DNA from: Acerihabitans arboris
Lineage (GTDB): Bacteria > Pseudomonadota > Gammaproteobacteria > Enterobacterales > Enterobacteriaceae
NCBI RefSeq assembly: GCF_010131535.1
Contig: NZ_WUBS01000008.1
Span: 1 to 64,000, forward strand
Length of the DNA: 64,000 nt
Direction: 5' to 3'
Shown one piece after another: positions 8,331 to 18,141 of the stretch (positions within the stretch are counted from its first letter, which is position 1; the number at the start of each line of letters is the position of its first letter). The translations under genes and the position numbers were made by a program. The notes under the pieces were generated by a model that saw nothing but the letters and a program-made list of their open reading frames with translations, had not been told where the DNA came from and searched no databases.

Positions 8331-8717
8331 ATGATCCCACAGGATATAACCTTATCCAGGTTGGAACAGGGTAAAAGGGCTTTAGCCGCCATTGACGGCA
8401 GCGCCGGAGAGGGCGTGATCGATGCCCTGGCGGATATAGCCCCCGATTTTGCGCGCTATCTGCTGGAATTCCCGTTTGGCGATATCTATTCACGCCCCGG
8501 TCTCGATTTGCGCGCCCGTGAAATTGCCACTATTGCCGCGCTGACGGCGATGGGCAACTGCGCGCCACAGCTAAGGGTGCATATCCAGGCCGGCCTGAAT
8601 GTGGGGCTAACGCGTGAGGAAATTGTGGAAATCGTTATGCAAATGGCGGTATATGCCGGATTCCCGGCGGCGTTAAACGGGCTGTTTGTGGCCAAAGCGT
8701 TGTTTAACCAGGCCTGA
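8331..8717 (+). CDS. carboxymuconolactone decarboxylase (CMD/AhpD-like) family protein
   Basis: A 128-residue all-helical protein of the CMD family. Visible features are the REIATIAALTAMGN segment and the LTREEIVEIVMQMAVYAGFPAALNG segment in two adjoining parts, typical of YurZ-type members. The CxxC of AhpD peroxidase-type members is absent (only one Cys, in GNCAPQ), so a peroxidase role is unlikely. The start at 8331 is chosen because GAGGAG precedes it; earlier in-frame ATGs lie inside merR. A MerR-CMD pair suggests a response to a reactive or electrophilic compound, which is inference. Confidence 0.82.
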   Translation: MIPQDITLSRLEQGKRALAAIDGSAGEGVIDALADIAPDFARYLLEFPFGDIYSRPGLDLRAREIATIAALTAMGNCAPQLRVHIQAGLNVGLTREEIVEIVMQMAVYAGFPAALNGLFVAKALFNQA

Positions 8718-9066
8718 TGTCTTGGCCGCCATGCAACCTGATCGGTGGGTAGCCTGCGCGTTATTGCCTGTTGTGATGTGGGCAGGTTGCCCAGATCATG
8801 CCGGGCGGTTTCGCCTGGGTGAGCCTTCGGGGGCCGTTGACGGCTATTCATATATTTGCATATTTTGAGATTGAGTAATATTTATACAAAAGCATCATTT
8901 AATAACACATGTTCTCCTAATAATAAGTTATTTTGGTTACCTCGGTATTGACAATTAAATGCCAATTAATTTATATAGTCGCCAGCATATTATATGCACA
9001 TATTTTATTGTGCGGATTCTAATAATCTGAAGAGCGCCATGTATATTTAATTGTGGGTTATAATTT
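8718..9066. promoter_or_regulatory. AT-rich gap carrying the promoter of the giant toxin-like gene
   Basis: The stretch becomes strongly AT-rich after about 8860. TTGACA at 8948-8953 and TTATAT at 8971-8976 are 17 bases apart and would start transcription near 8983, about 84 bases before the ATG. The leader holds a weak stem GCACA...TGTGC around 8996-9014. The ribosome site before 9067 (GTGGG, too far upstream) is poor. Confidence 0.55.
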
Positions 9067-12000
9067 ATGACTGTATCAAATTATTTTTATAGAAAAGAAA
9101 TAGGGACATATAATAACAAAAGATATCGCAACGCGCTTCATCCCCGGCAAGAGCAAAACCTGATTAACCGATTATCCACCCGGCAGGGTTGCAACATCAA
9201 AGGATGGCACGCCGGGATGTTAATCAACATAGTGCTGTTATTACAACAGGTGGCGCAAGCCCGCGGCAAAATGATTATCGCTAACGGCTCCGCCCTGGAC
9301 GCCCCCGGGCGCCACGCTTATCATCGGTTCAGGTATTATCTGGCCAATAACGACGTCAAGGTAATAAATCCATTCTTGAGTCTTCTCAGCGCCGCCGGCC
9401 CGGTGATCAATACACGTGATAATCCGCCGGTGCAGGCCCAGCATCGCCGCAACGCAGGAAAAAAACAGCCCGTAAATATGCGCTGGCTACCCCGTGAGCC
9501 ACCATCCTTATCGCATCCACACCAGGATACGCAGCCGTTGATTGCGTCAAAGCGTTCTGTCCTTGATGAGGTAATAAAATCGGATAGTAACAGCACGGAA
9601 AACAGCATCATAACTAATGAAAGAAACATCACCGCATCATTAACGCTACTTCATCAGTCATATGCAAAAATGTACCCGGAACTGTACAGTGTTGCCGCGG
9701 ATGAAATGAAAAAAGCGTTAAAAAAAAGGACTGGTTTGATTGTCGACCCTAATAAGATTTTTTTTCATCATTTTACCGAGGCACAAAATGATCGTTATGC
9801 TGTCACCGGCTGGCGACACGATTACAGCACGCCGGTAGAGTCCAGAACGGTGACCGAATGTATGCTGTCGAATTTTCCCGCCGACGCGCGGGATAATCTG
9901 GACGTGCTTGACCAAATGGCCGGTATTTATCGGGACGCGGCGACGACGATCTCCTCTTTTGGCGCCGAGAACCAGGTGCCAATCAAACCGTCGGTTGTTT
10001 TATCCATCGTATCTGATACCGATTTTTTTAAGGTTTACACCAAAAAATTGACTCGTTACTGGACCACTGACATACCGGAAATGATCAATATATCCTCATT
10101 ACTATCGGGGCTGGCGCAAATCAAAAATAAAGACCATGGCATAGTGGATTTTTACCTCAAAGCATTCTCGATCATCCCCGACGCTAACAAAGAAGTTAAA
10201 AAATACTTGTTTGATATCAATGGATTTTTAGCGACGGACCTGACGGTATTAACCCACGCGTCGACATCCGAGGTAGCGCTTTACCTGCCCAGGGGCAAAC
10301 AAAAAATATATCGTTTCCCCAGCCTGGCCAAAATGAAGCACTGGTTTGCCGCAAACTGTAAATCCCAGGATAAGCGAAAATTGCTGGCCGCTCATTTCTC
10401 GCTCTATAACCGCCAGGAAGGCGCTTTTTACCAGGGTGTCGACCGCTGGCTGGAACTGATAGGCCATGAGGCGGACAATGCTGATTACCTGGATAAAATA
10501 TGGACCAACCGCGATGAAATCACCGGGGAACTGATTGGCGTCCTGACGTCGGGTCAGATGAAACGAGCCTACTCCGACGCCGACAGTTTAATCAAGTCCA
10601 ACACGGAAGTCAGTCGGGATATGCTGATGCGTTATTTGTCGATTGCGAATATGCTGTTGCCCAACCCGGTGACCCCACTGATATCAATAGGAATGGATAT
10701 TGATAAATGGGTCAATGGCGATAATGAGACTGAGCGCCAGCAGGGTGCCCAGGCACTGTACGGCGATGGCGTCAATATTGTGCTTATGGCGTTGTCGGGC
10801 GTCCTGGAAGGCCGTCTGGCGATCCCTTATGACGAGATGAGTTTTGTACCTGAACATGGCGCGTATCGTGAAAGCATCACCACCGAGGTACGTTCTGGAA
10901 TCCAAAAAATACGTAAAAATTACCTGAAAATACAGAATGAACGAAATATACCGGAAACGGGCAATCTTGCCGCGCATGCCCGCGGCCATAGCCCGGGGAA
11001 GCAGATCATTTTTGGGCATCGGATCTTACAAAAGATCGGGGATGCAGGCATTAAGGCATCACGGGTGGACCAGGCGCACTTATCCAAGGCCGATGATTTT
11101 GGCATCATGCGCGGCCAGGATGGCAAAAACTATATTTTAATAAATAAGAAAATATACAAAGTTAAAAGTATAGGCAAGAAAGGATTTTACTATTTAGACG
11201 AAGAGGAAAGGATCGGTATATTCCTGAACCCGAAATCAAAAAAATACATCAACGTGGATTTCAGCGACCCGGGACACAGTGAGCTGGGCTCAGAAGGAAA
11301 TAATATTCCTTTATTGCCGCGATCGGATAAAATATTCCTGGCTTTATCCCCTCGTTTGCGGAACATGTTGCGCAAAATAACGTCACAGGGGATTCCGGCG
11401 GACAAGATTGAGAAGAAGATAGTTTTTGATAAACTTAATAAAATTTTTATTGACCCTAAAACTAATAAAAAACTGTTGAAAGTATCAAATAACTACTATC
11501 CCCTGCAGGAGAAAACCGATGGCTACATTATCTTCGGCATGGATGAGCAACAGAACGAAAAAAAACTCATGCGGGTTTATTTTTCCGCTAAAAATCCTGG
11601 GGGGATGCTTATAACCCGCGGGGAATGGGCAAAAGAAATTTTTACCTCATCCCGTCTTGCCCATCCCCTGATAAAACTACGCCCTCTCGGAATATTGGAT
11701 CCCGGGGAAACGACGCTGTTACAAGAGCTACAATCAGTAAAATACCAATCCTATTATGATTCACCCCTGCGGGAAATACCGGATGAGTTCCTGCCTGATG
11801 CTGAAAGCGATCTATTGGCTAAGCAGTCCAACCGGCTGCAATCTACCCTGGTTAAACTAAAGCCGGAACGGTGCGTGGTGAAAAAAAACGCGCTGCTCAA
11901 TGAAAAAGAAATGAGTAATATAAAAAAACACACTCTTTTTGTCATGGAGAAGTGCGCTCTGGCCGAGCTGGAGAATTCCGGGAATATTAATAACCTGCCG

Positions 12001-12936
12001 GAGCCGGGCTATAGGCTGGTAAATTTCGAGATACATCTGGTCAAAAAAGGGTATCCCATCAATGTTAGTTCCGAAAATGGCGCCGGGGGCAAAATAGCCA
12101 TCGTGGAAAAAAGCCATTTTACGGTCAAGGAGATCATCGGCGATCGCATCGTTTTACAGGAGGCGGATGAGCGGCAGCTGAAAGCGTTATCAGGCCGCCG
12201 TGAAGCTCTCAGGAAATTATATCCGGGCAATGTCGTAACGGCGCATAGCCGACTGCGGCATGAGACGGCGGCGATGGCTAAGCTGCTTGAGCAGGGCATG
12301 ACCGCCCCGCAGCTGGAGGAGGATGTCCGCGCCCGGTATGGCGACATGCTTATCGGCATGGCGCATAAAGCGGTTTATTCACCGGTTATCGAAGAGTTTA
12401 CCGAAGCCGGTAGCGACTTTATCAACAATTGGCTGCGCTTTGGCGACGACGACATCGATGTCGTATCCGCCAGGGCAAGTGAAGAGGCGCAGAAGATGCT
12501 GGCGGAATACGCCTTGCTGAATGACTGGGGGCCGTTTGCCTACCGGTCGGCAATCTACCCCACGGGCGTCTATGGCGGCCTGATAAAAGAGGGCGATGTG
12601 ATTATCGACCGTGGTTTTATGTCGGCATCCGCCATACCCATCAACAGCATTGAATGGCTGAATAACTGGACCAGGAATATCGCCAGGATCAAAGGCGATC
12701 GGGTCATCATGATTTTTGATAAAAGCGTGCCGAAAAAAATCGCCAGCAATGATTTTTTGACCGACCATGTGCTGGTGAAACCGGGAACGCCGCTGAAAGT
12801 GCTGAGTATTTACGCCGCTCGAGACGCCAAGGGCGATGGCGTCTTCGTGGTGGGCGTTAGCCGGGGGACCGGCGCGGAAGGGGTAAAGGATATTTTTACC
12901 GGCGGCCCGACGGCCCGGCGACGTGGCCGGTTATAG
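9067..12936 (+). CDS. giant toxin/effector-like protein, DUF6543-like core with C-terminal ADP-ribosyltransferase-like domain
   Basis: A 1289-residue protein without a Sec signal peptide or obvious membrane anchor. Residues about 195-560 resemble the 'dermonecrotic toxin' DUF6543 family: TGWRHD near 245, FDINGFLATD near 380, HFSLYNR then QGVDRWLELI near 445-465, and a small-residue/hydrophobic stretch near 520-590. Lysine-rich beta-type segments follow (IYKVKSIGKKGFYYLD near 695). Residues about 1150-1270 look like an ADP-ribosyltransferase: AYRSAIYP (R motif), DRGFMSASAIP (S-T-S-like motif) and HVLVKPGTPLKVLSI (the strand that usually carries E-x-E). The expected E-x-E reads T-D-H, so activity is doubtful. 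The gene is AT-rich for its surroundings and interrupts a conserved gene order. It is paralogous to the gene at 53241-57341. A secreted host- or competitor-directed effector is the best guess. Confidence 0.7.
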   Translation: MTVSNYFYRKEIGTYNNKRYRNALHPRQEQNLINRLSTRQGCNIKGWHAGMLINIVLLLQQVAQARGKMIIANGSALDAPGRHAYHRFRYYLANNDVKVINPFLSLLSAAGPVINTRDNPPVQAQHRRNAGKKQPVNMRWLPREPPSLSHPHQDTQPLIASKRSVLDEVIKSDSNSTENSIITNERNITASLTLLHQSYAKMYPELYSVAADEMKKALKKRTGLIVDPNKIFFHHFTEAQNDRYAVTGWRHDYSTPVESRTVTECMLSNFPADARDNLDVLDQMAGIYRDAATTISSFGAENQVPIKPSVVLSIVSDTDFFKVYTKKLTRYWTTDIPEMINISSLLSGLAQIKNKDHGIVDFYLKAFSIIPDANKEVKKYLFDINGFLATDLTVLTHASTSEVALYLPRGKQKIYRFPSLAKMKHWFAANCKSQDKRKLLAAHFSLYNRQEGAFYQGVDRWLELIGHEADNADYLDKIWTNRDEITGELIGVLTSGQMKRAYSDADSLIKSNTEVSRDMLMRYLSIANMLLPNPVTPLISIGMDIDKWVNGDNETERQQGAQALYGDGVNIVLMALSGVLEGRLAIPYDEMSFVPEHGAYRESITTEVRSGIQKIRKNYLKIQNERNIPETGNLAAHARGHSPGKQIIFGHRILQKIGDAGIKASRVDQAHLSKADDFGIMRGQDGKNYILINKKIYKVKSIGKKGFYYLDEEERIGIFLNPKSKKYINVDFSDPGHSELGSEGNNIPLLPRSDKIFLALSPRLRNMLRKITSQGIPADKIEKKIVFDKLNKIFIDPKTNKKLLKVSNNYYPLQEKTDGYIIFGMDEQQNEKKLMRVYFSAKNPGGMLITRGEWAKEIFTSSRLAHPLIKLRPLGILDPGETTLLQELQSVKYQSYYDSPLREIPDEFLPDAESDLLAKQSNRLQSTLVKLKPERCVVKKNALLNEKEMSNIKKHTLFVMEKCALAELENSGNINNLPEPGYRLVNFEIHLVKKGYPINVSSENGAGGKIAIVEKSHFTVKEIIGDRIVLQEADERQLKALSGRREALRKLYPGNVVTAHSRLRHETAAMAKLLEQGMTAPQLEEDVRARYGDMLIGMAHKAVYSPVIEEFTEAGSDFINNWLRFGDDDIDVVSARASEEAQKMLAEYALLNDWGPFAYRSAIYPTGVYGGLIKEGDVIIDRGFMSASAIPINSIEWLNNWTRNIARIKGDRVIMIFDKSVPKKIASNDFLTDHVLVKPGTPLKVLSIYAARDAKGDGVFVVGVSRGTGAEGVKDIFTGGPTARRRGRL

Positions 12937-13124
12937 AGGGCAAGGCCGCAGAGGGTATGGTTTGGCGCCAGCCTGACCGCATGGTAACCCCGTATGGCGG
13001 AGCATTCCGCTTGTTTATGATGAAGGAAGTAAAAAAATATTTGATGATGTAATTGGTTCGCATGGATTGTCAAAAAGCACGTTTTATAAGGAGTAATAAT
13101 AATTTTTTTTTTAGAGATAGCGTC

Positions 13125-13817
13125 ATGACTTTCCTCGATACGCCCCGTTTTTCTGTTTGGCTCGCTATCGTCGTGTCCTTGTTCACCTTTATCCTGTGGT
13201 GCCTGATGCCAACCGACCCCCTGGTGCATCTGGTGGAAGAAGGACAATTGGTGGAAAACCTGACGCTGGTGGGTTATGGCATAGCCATCTTGATGCTGGT
13301 GCTGTTGCCTATCCCGTTATTTAGGCTGCGCACCCGGATTGCCGTGATTGTGGTGCTGATGGCGATGATGGCGCGCGAGGCGGACCTGCATAAATATCTG
13401 GACCATATGAGTATGCTCAAGCTGCGCTTCTGGACCGGCTCCTTGCCTTCTGTCGACAAGCTGTATGCCATCCTGTCGCTCGCGCCTATTATCATCGCCT
13501 GCCTGTATCTGCTTTTCCGGCACACGTTTGCTTTGATACGGGATCTGCGGGCCGGCAAGGGCCATGCGGCGACTATCACCACCTTTGTGTTCCTGGTTGG
13601 ATTGACCAACCTTATCGATCGGTCGCTGGGCATGATTAAGGAGACCTTCGGCTGGCACGCTCCCGAATGGCTGGTGGCGCTGCAGACCTCGCAGGAAGAG
13701 TTTCTCGAACTGTCGCTGCCTTTCCTGGCGATGGTGGCGGCGATACAGTATCGACGGGAAATCATGAGAAGCCTGGCGGCGGCGCTGCCGGCCGGTCACG
13801 GCCAATGGGCAAAATAG
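13125..13817 (+). CDS. polytopic inner-membrane protein of unknown function
   Basis: A protein of 230 residues from the ATG at 13125, with hydrophobic segments at about residues 11-28, 44-64, 70-85, 115-135, 150-170 and 190-210, so probably six membrane spans. I do not recognise a catalytic motif or family. The start is uncertain: an in-frame ATG at 13053 would add 24 residues of non-membrane sequence, and GGAG lies about 30 bases before 13125. It sits between the giant toxin-like gene and fis, on the same strand as the toxin. Nothing marks it as an immunity protein, but its position makes that possibility worth noting. Confidence 0.65.
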   Translation: MTFLDTPRFSVWLAIVVSLFTFILWCLMPTDPLVHLVEEGQLVENLTLVGYGIAILMLVLLPIPLFRLRTRIAVIVVLMAMMAREADLHKYLDHMSMLKLRFWTGSLPSVDKLYAILSLAPIIIACLYLLFRHTFALIRDLRAGKGHAATITTFVFLVGLTNLIDRSLGMIKETFGWHAPEWLVALQTSQEEFLELSLPFLAMVAAIQYRREIMRSLAAALPAGHGQWAK

Positions 13818-13832
13818 CGGATGCCGGCCAAT

Positions 13833-13867
13833 AAAAAGGCGTCACTGGTTGCCCAGTAACGCCTTTA
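13833..13867. terminator. bidirectional terminator between membrane-protein gene and fis
   Basis: AAAGGCGT-ACTGG with its complement CCAGT-ACGCCTTT forms a long stem (one mismatch) flanked by A-rich and T-rich runs, so it can end both the rightward transcript and the leftward dusB-fis transcript. Confidence 0.8.
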
Positions 13868-13891
13868 TCTTTATTCAGTAAAGCCGTGGTA

Positions 13892-14188
13892 TCAGTTCAT
13901 ACCATACTTTTTCAATTTCTTACGCAGTGTGCCACGGTTGATGCCCATCATCAGGGCCGCGCGGGTTTGGTTGCCACGGGTGTATTGCATGACCATGTCC
14001 AACAGTGGCTGTTCCACTTCAGACAGTACCAGATCATACACACCATTTGGTTCCTGACCGTTTAATTGAGCAAAATAGTTCTTCAGTGCTTGTTTCACCG
14101 AGTCCCGCAGCGGTTTTTTTGTTACCTGATCCTGAGAGTTGATGGTGGAAACGGTCAGTACGTCAGAATTTTCGCGTTGTTCGAACAT
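13892..14188 (-). CDS. fis: nucleoid-associated protein Fis
   Basis: A 98-residue DNA-binding and DNA-bending protein that regulates stable-RNA genes and many others. The N-terminal beta-hairpin arm and the C-terminal helix-turn-helix ([23 protein letters not shown] in two parts, residues 74-95) match E. coli Fis, which is also 98 residues and nearly identical here. It is the second gene of dusB-fis, 23 bases after dusB. Confidence 0.98.
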   Translation of the reverse strand: MFEQRENSDVLTVSTINSQDQVTKKPLRDSVKQALKNYFAQLNGQEPNGVYDLVLSEVEQPLLDMVMQYTRGNQTRAALMMGINRGTLRKKLKKYGMN

Positions 14189-14211
14189 AGTTCTGTCAGC
14201 TCTTTTTTCAA

Positions 14212-15177
14212 TTACGCAAGATTTTCAAAATATGCCTTCAACGCCTCCAGCTGTTCGCCGGCATCCTCAATGGCGTTGAATGTGCGCCTAAACTGGTTGT
14301 TGGGGGCATGCTCCTGTAAGTACCAGGAGACGTGCTTACGAGCAATGCGGAATCCTTTGCCTGGACCATAAAAGTCGTGCAGTTCCCGTACGTGCTCTAT
14401 CAACAAACGCTTCACCTCGCCTAACTGCAGCGGTGGCAGCAGTTCCCCCGTATCCAGATAATGCTGGATTTCCCGGAAGATCCAGGGTCTTCCCTGAGCG
14501 GCGCGTCCTATCATCAGGGCGTCGGCCCCGGTGTAGTCAAGCACCGCTCTGGCTTTATGCGGGTCAGTGATGTCGCCATTCGCGATGACCGGAATGGTAA
14601 CAGACTGCTTAACTGCCCGAATACTGTCGTACTCCGCGCTGCCGGTGAACAAGCAGGCGCGGGTGCGGCCATGAATTGTGATGGCCTGTATACCACAATC
14701 TTCGGCCAATTGGGCAATTTCTACACAGTTACGGTGTTCCGGCGACCAGCCCGTGCGTATTTTCAACATTACCGGCACGTCCACCGCCTTTACCACGGTC
14801 AGCAAGATCTGTTTCACCAGATCCGGAAACTGCAGCAACGCGGAGCCCGCCATCTTCCGGTTAACCTTCTTGGCGGGGCAACCCATGTTGATGTCAATCA
14901 GCTGCGCGCCGTTCGCCACGTTAATGACGGCGGCGGCGGCCATATCAGCAGGATCGCATCCGGCAATCTGCACGGCCCGGATTCCCGGCTCATCACTATG
15001 TACCATACGTAGACGTGACTTATCCGTGCGCCATACCTCAGGATTCGAGGAAAGCATCTCGGATACGGTCAACCCGGCTCCCATCGCATGACAGAGTGCT
15101 CTGAATGGGCGGTCTGTCACTCCGGCCATCGGGGCGGCTATCAGGCAATTATCGAGCTGAAGGTGTCCAATACGCAT
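14212..15177 (-). CDS. dusB: tRNA-dihydrouridine synthase B
   Basis: A 321-residue flavoenzyme that reduces uridine to dihydrouridine in the tRNA D-loop. The FMN TIM barrel starts with [15 protein letters not shown]; the catalytic cysteine lies in [19 protein letters not shown] (near residue 100). The start at 15177 ([10 protein letters not shown]) gives exactly the E. coli length; the longer frame back to 15207 would run into the promoter leader. It is the first gene of the dusB-fis operon. Confidence 0.96.
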   Translation of the reverse strand: MRIGHLQLDNCLIAAPMAGVTDRPFRALCHAMGAGLTVSEMLSSNPEVWRTDKSRLRMVHSDEPGIRAVQIAGCDPADMAAAAVINVANGAQLIDINMGCPAKKVNRKMAGSALLQFPDLVKQILLTVVKAVDVPVMLKIRTGWSPEHRNCVEIAQLAEDCGIQAITIHGRTRACLFTGSAEYDSIRAVKQSVTIPVIANGDITDPHKARAVLDYTGADALMIGRAAQGRPWIFREIQHYLDTGELLPPLQLGEVKRLLIEHVRELHDFYGPGKGFRIARKHVSWYLQEHAPNNQFRRTFNAIEDAGEQLEALKAYFENLA

Positions 15178-15215
15178 AGACAACGAGAGACCATACTGTG
15201 TCCGCAAGGGCGCGT

Positions 15216-15244
15216 ATATTACGCATTTTTTATGTCAGATGAAA
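15216..15244 (-). promoter_or_regulatory. dusB-fis promoter
   Basis: On the minus strand TTTCAT (-35), 17 bases, TAATAT (-10), then a GC-rich discriminator (ACGCGCCCTTGCGG). The whole stretch from GTTCAAAGTTTGGCC to the -10 closely resembles the E. coli fis promoter as I remember it. The discriminator predicts stringent control, and AT-rich DNA upstream (15250-15345) may hold Fis autoregulatory sites. Confidence 0.85.
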
Positions 15245-15430
15245 GGCCAAACTTTGAACAATCCGCTGCTATAGATCAATGAAATTGTTCTTTGAAAAGC
15301 GCCATCTATACTTTCTCTATAAATAACAACGAGTTGATGTAAAAAGTACCTTTTGTGCGGTTGCTGTCTTTTCATAAAATCCGTCACCGCCCGGTCTACA
15401 CCGGCCAGGCGGGAGGGGCGGGCGGCCTGA

Positions 15431-16309
15431 TTAGCGGCGGCCGGTGATCCGGCACCACTCTTCCTTCTCCGCCACCGGATCGAGTGAAAACGTATCGGCG
15501 TAGGCAGCCTCGACGTTTTCCGCCTGGCTGGCCAGGATGCCGGACAGGCCGAGAAATCCCCCCGGCCCCGGCAGGGTGGAAATGAGCGGGGCCAGTTCGC
15601 GCAGCGGGCCGGCCAGGATATTTGCCACCACCACGTCGGCGCTCAGGTCGTCGGGTTTTTCATGCGACAGATACAGATCCAGGCGGTCTTCCACCCCGTT
15701 GCGCTGGGCATTGTCGCGGCTGGCCTGGATGGCCTGCGGGTCGATATCGATGCCGATGGCGCGCGCCGCGCCCAGTTTCAGCGCCGCGATGGCCAGGATG
15801 CCGGAACCGCAGCCAAAATCGATCACCGTTTTGCCCTCGAGATCCAGTCCGTCGAGCCATTGCAGGCACAGGGCGGTGGTGGGATGGGTGCCGGTGCCGA
15901 AGGCCAGGCCCGGGTCCAGCATCACGTTAACCGCATCGGCATCGGGCACCGGGCGCCAGCTGGGGCAAATCCACAGCCGTTCGCCAAAACGCATGGGATG
16001 GAAATTATCCATCCACTCCCGCTCCCAATCCTTGTCCTCGAGCTGTTCGATTTTATGGTGAAAACCTTTCCCCAGCAGCGGATGGCCCGATAAGGCCTCT
16101 ATTACCGCCGCCACGTCGATATCGGCCTCAAAGAGGCCTATGACATCGGTATCGCCCCACAAACGCGTCTCGCCCGGCAGCGGCTCGAAAACCGGGTTGT
16201 CGTGGGTATCCTGAAATGTCACCGACACGGCGCCGTTTTCCATCAGCGCGTCGCTGAGGCATTCGGCGTCGGCGCCGGTGGTATTGATCTTGATTTGTAT
16301 CCAGGGCAT
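15431..16309 (-). CDS. prmA: ribosomal protein L11 methyltransferase
   Basis: A 292-residue SAM-dependent enzyme that trimethylates lysines and the N terminus of ribosomal protein L11. The N-terminal substrate-recognition domain ([12 protein letters not shown]) is followed by a Rossmann methyltransferase fold with motif [17 protein letters not shown] (near residue 160) and the NPxY-like segment [10 protein letters not shown]. Length is close to the E. coli 293. It follows panF, separated by 21 bases, as in E. coli. Confidence 0.96.
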   Translation of the reverse strand: MPWIQIKINTTGADAECLSDALMENGAVSVTFQDTHDNPVFEPLPGETRLWGDTDVIGLFEADIDVAAVIEALSGHPLLGKGFHHKIEQLEDKDWEREWMDNFHPMRFGERLWICPSWRPVPDADAVNVMLDPGLAFGTGTHPTTALCLQWLDGLDLEGKTVIDFGCGSGILAIAALKLGAARAIGIDIDPQAIQASRDNAQRNGVEDRLDLYLSHEKPDDLSADVVVANILAGPLRELAPLISTLPGPGGFLGLSGILASQAENVEAAYADTFSLDPVAEKEEWCRITGRR

Positions 16310-16330
16310 CAGCTGCTCCCAATCGATGAA

Positions 16331-17779
16331 TTAAAGGCCGGGCCGGGCAACGCGCCGGGCGGCCGGGCTAAAGCAGTTGCCCGCCAAGAATGCCGCCAGG
16401 CTTAGCGCCAGGGCGGGCACTATGGGGTGGAAGCCGCCGATATGCACATCAAAGGTGGCGAGCAAGGCATAACATACCCCGCCGCCAATCATTGAGCTCA
16501 AGGCCCCGGCCGCATTGGCGCGCTCCCAGTATAAACCCAGCACCAGCGGCCACAAAAACACCGCCTCGAGGCCGCCGAAGGCCAGCAGGTTGAGCCAGAT
16601 AATCATTTCGGGCGGCCGCCAGGCCGCCAGCAGTAATAACAGGCCCAGCACCAGCGTGACCGTACTTGACATACGCGTCAGCAAACGTTCGTTACGCGCC
16701 TGCGCGGGCCGCAGGCTAAGATAGAGGTCTTTGACGATGGTGGCCGAAGATTGCAGCAGTTGCGCGTTAATTGTCGACATGATCGCCGCCAGGGGCGCGG
16801 CAAGAAAGATGCCGGCCACAAACGGCGGCAGGACGGTGATCATCAGCGTCGGGATCACCCGATCGGGAATGGTCAGGTCGGGTAAAATCGCCCGTCCCAG
16901 GGCGCCGGCCAGATGCATGCCCAGCATCAGCACGCCGATCACCAGGGTACCGATAATAATCCCCCGGTGTACCGCCTTGCTGTCCCGGTAGGAGATGCAG
17001 CGCACGGCGGTATGGGGCAGGCCGATCACGCCGAAGCACACCAGGACCCAGAACGACGACATAAACTGCGGGGTCAGCACATGGTCGACCCCGGACGGTG
17101 AAACCAGCGCCGGTTCAATCTGCTGCAGTTTAACCACCGCGGCGGATAACCCGCCCGCGGCGTGTATGACGCTGAACAGCAGGATAAAGGTGCCCAGCAG
17201 CATGACCAGCCCCTGGAGGGCGTCATTCAGCACGCTGGCGCGAAAACCGCCGAACGAGGTATATAGCGCGATGCTGATACCGAAAACCAGCAGCCCGGTG
17301 TCGTAGGGAATGCCGGCCGCGGTCTCCAGCAGGCGCGCGCCGCCGATAAACTGTACCGTCATGGCGCCGATAAACGCCACCAGCAGGCTGATGCTGGCAA
17401 GCCACACCAGCAGCGGGCTTTGATAACGGGCCAGCAGCATGTCGTTGAGCGTCACCGCGTTGTAGCGCCGGGCGAGGATGGCAAACTTCTTGCCGAGCAC
17501 TCCCAGGGACAGCCACACCGTGGGCAATTGGATCATCGCCAGCAGTACCCAGCCGAGGCCGTATTTGTAGGCCGCTCCCGGTCCGCCGATAAAGGAGCTG
17601 GCGCTGATATAGGTGGCGGTCAGCGTCATCGCCAGCACAAAACCGCCCATCGAGCGGTTGCCGAGGAAATATTCGGTCAGGAACTCGCCCTTCTGGCGGC
17701 GGCGGTAGGCATAGAACGACAGCGCGAATACCAGGGCCAGATAGCCAATCAGCGGCAAAAGAATCTCATTTTGCATCAT
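16331..17779 (-). CDS. panF: sodium/pantothenate symporter
   Basis: A 482-residue inner-membrane carrier of the sodium:solute symporter (SSS) family with about 12-13 membrane helices. The SSS signature region is seen at TATYISASSFIGGPGAAYKYGLGW in pieces (near residue 55-75). It imports pantothenate, the precursor of coenzyme A. It overlaps the end of yhdT by 14 bases, which points to translational coupling. Confidence 0.94.
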   Translation of the reverse strand: MMQNEILLPLIGYLALVFALSFYAYRRRQKGEFLTEYFLGNRSMGGFVLAMTLTATYISASSFIGGPGAAYKYGLGWVLLAMIQLPTVWLSLGVLGKKFAILARRYNAVTLNDMLLARYQSPLLVWLASISLLVAFIGAMTVQFIGGARLLETAAGIPYDTGLLVFGISIALYTSFGGFRASVLNDALQGLVMLLGTFILLFSVIHAAGGLSAAVVKLQQIEPALVSPSGVDHVLTPQFMSSFWVLVCFGVIGLPHTAVRCISYRDSKAVHRGIIIGTLVIGVLMLGMHLAGALGRAILPDLTIPDRVIPTLMITVLPPFVAGIFLAAPLAAIMSTINAQLLQSSATIVKDLYLSLRPAQARNERLLTRMSSTVTLVLGLLLLLAAWRPPEMIIWLNLLAFGGLEAVFLWPLVLGLYWERANAAGALSSMIGGGVCYALLATFDVHIGGFHPIVPALALSLAAFLAGNCFSPAARRVARPGL

Positions 17780-18008
17780 TGTCCCCCAGCGGGATATCGC
17801 GATAGATAACGCGCACCATCAGCCAGCAGAGAGCCAGGAACAGCAGCGGCACCCACAGGCAGGCCATTTCAAACCAGTGGGGCAGGCCGGTGATGCCCGG
17901 CCGGGCGTCGGGCAGGTAGGCCGCCAGCAGCCAGGCGACCAGGTAGGCTACCGCCAGGCCAAACGCCCACCGGGCCTCGCGGTGAGCCTGCAGAAATCGT
18001 TTATCCAT
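17766..18008 (-). CDS. yhdT: small membrane protein YhdT
   Basis: An 80-residue protein with two predicted membrane helices (about residues 12-35 and 43-68), equal in length to E. coli YhdT and in the same position before panF. Its role is unknown; the fixed linkage and overlap suggest it helps PanF. Confidence 0.9.
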   Translation of the reverse strand: MDKRFLQAHREARWAFGLAVAYLVAWLLAAYLPDARPGITGLPHWFEMACLWVPLLFLALCWLMVRVIYRDIPLGDNDAK

Positions 18009-18103
18009 GATGTCTTTGAACCTGGATGATGATTGATTACGGAAAAAAGGGGATTTTACGGCATGCAGCCGATTTGCATAGTGAAAAAGGGGATTAAAAC
18101 GGA

Positions 18104-18130
18104 CAAGGCCGGTAAAAAAAACCGGCCTTG
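18104..18130 (-). terminator. hairpin downstream of accC
   Basis: CAAGGCCGGT and ACCGGCCTTG form a perfect 10-bp stem on the minus strand 12 bases after the accC stop. The seven T residues form the loop and not the tail; the sequence after the stem is TCCGTTTTAA, a weak U-tract. It probably ends the accBC transcript before yhdT-panF. Confidence 0.6.
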
Positions 18131-18141
18131 GGTGGCGCGGG

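Noticed and set aside
12937..13124. Immunity gene for the giant toxin
   Set aside because: No small gene with a ribosome site is present in this gap; the membrane gene after it is only listed as a possibility.
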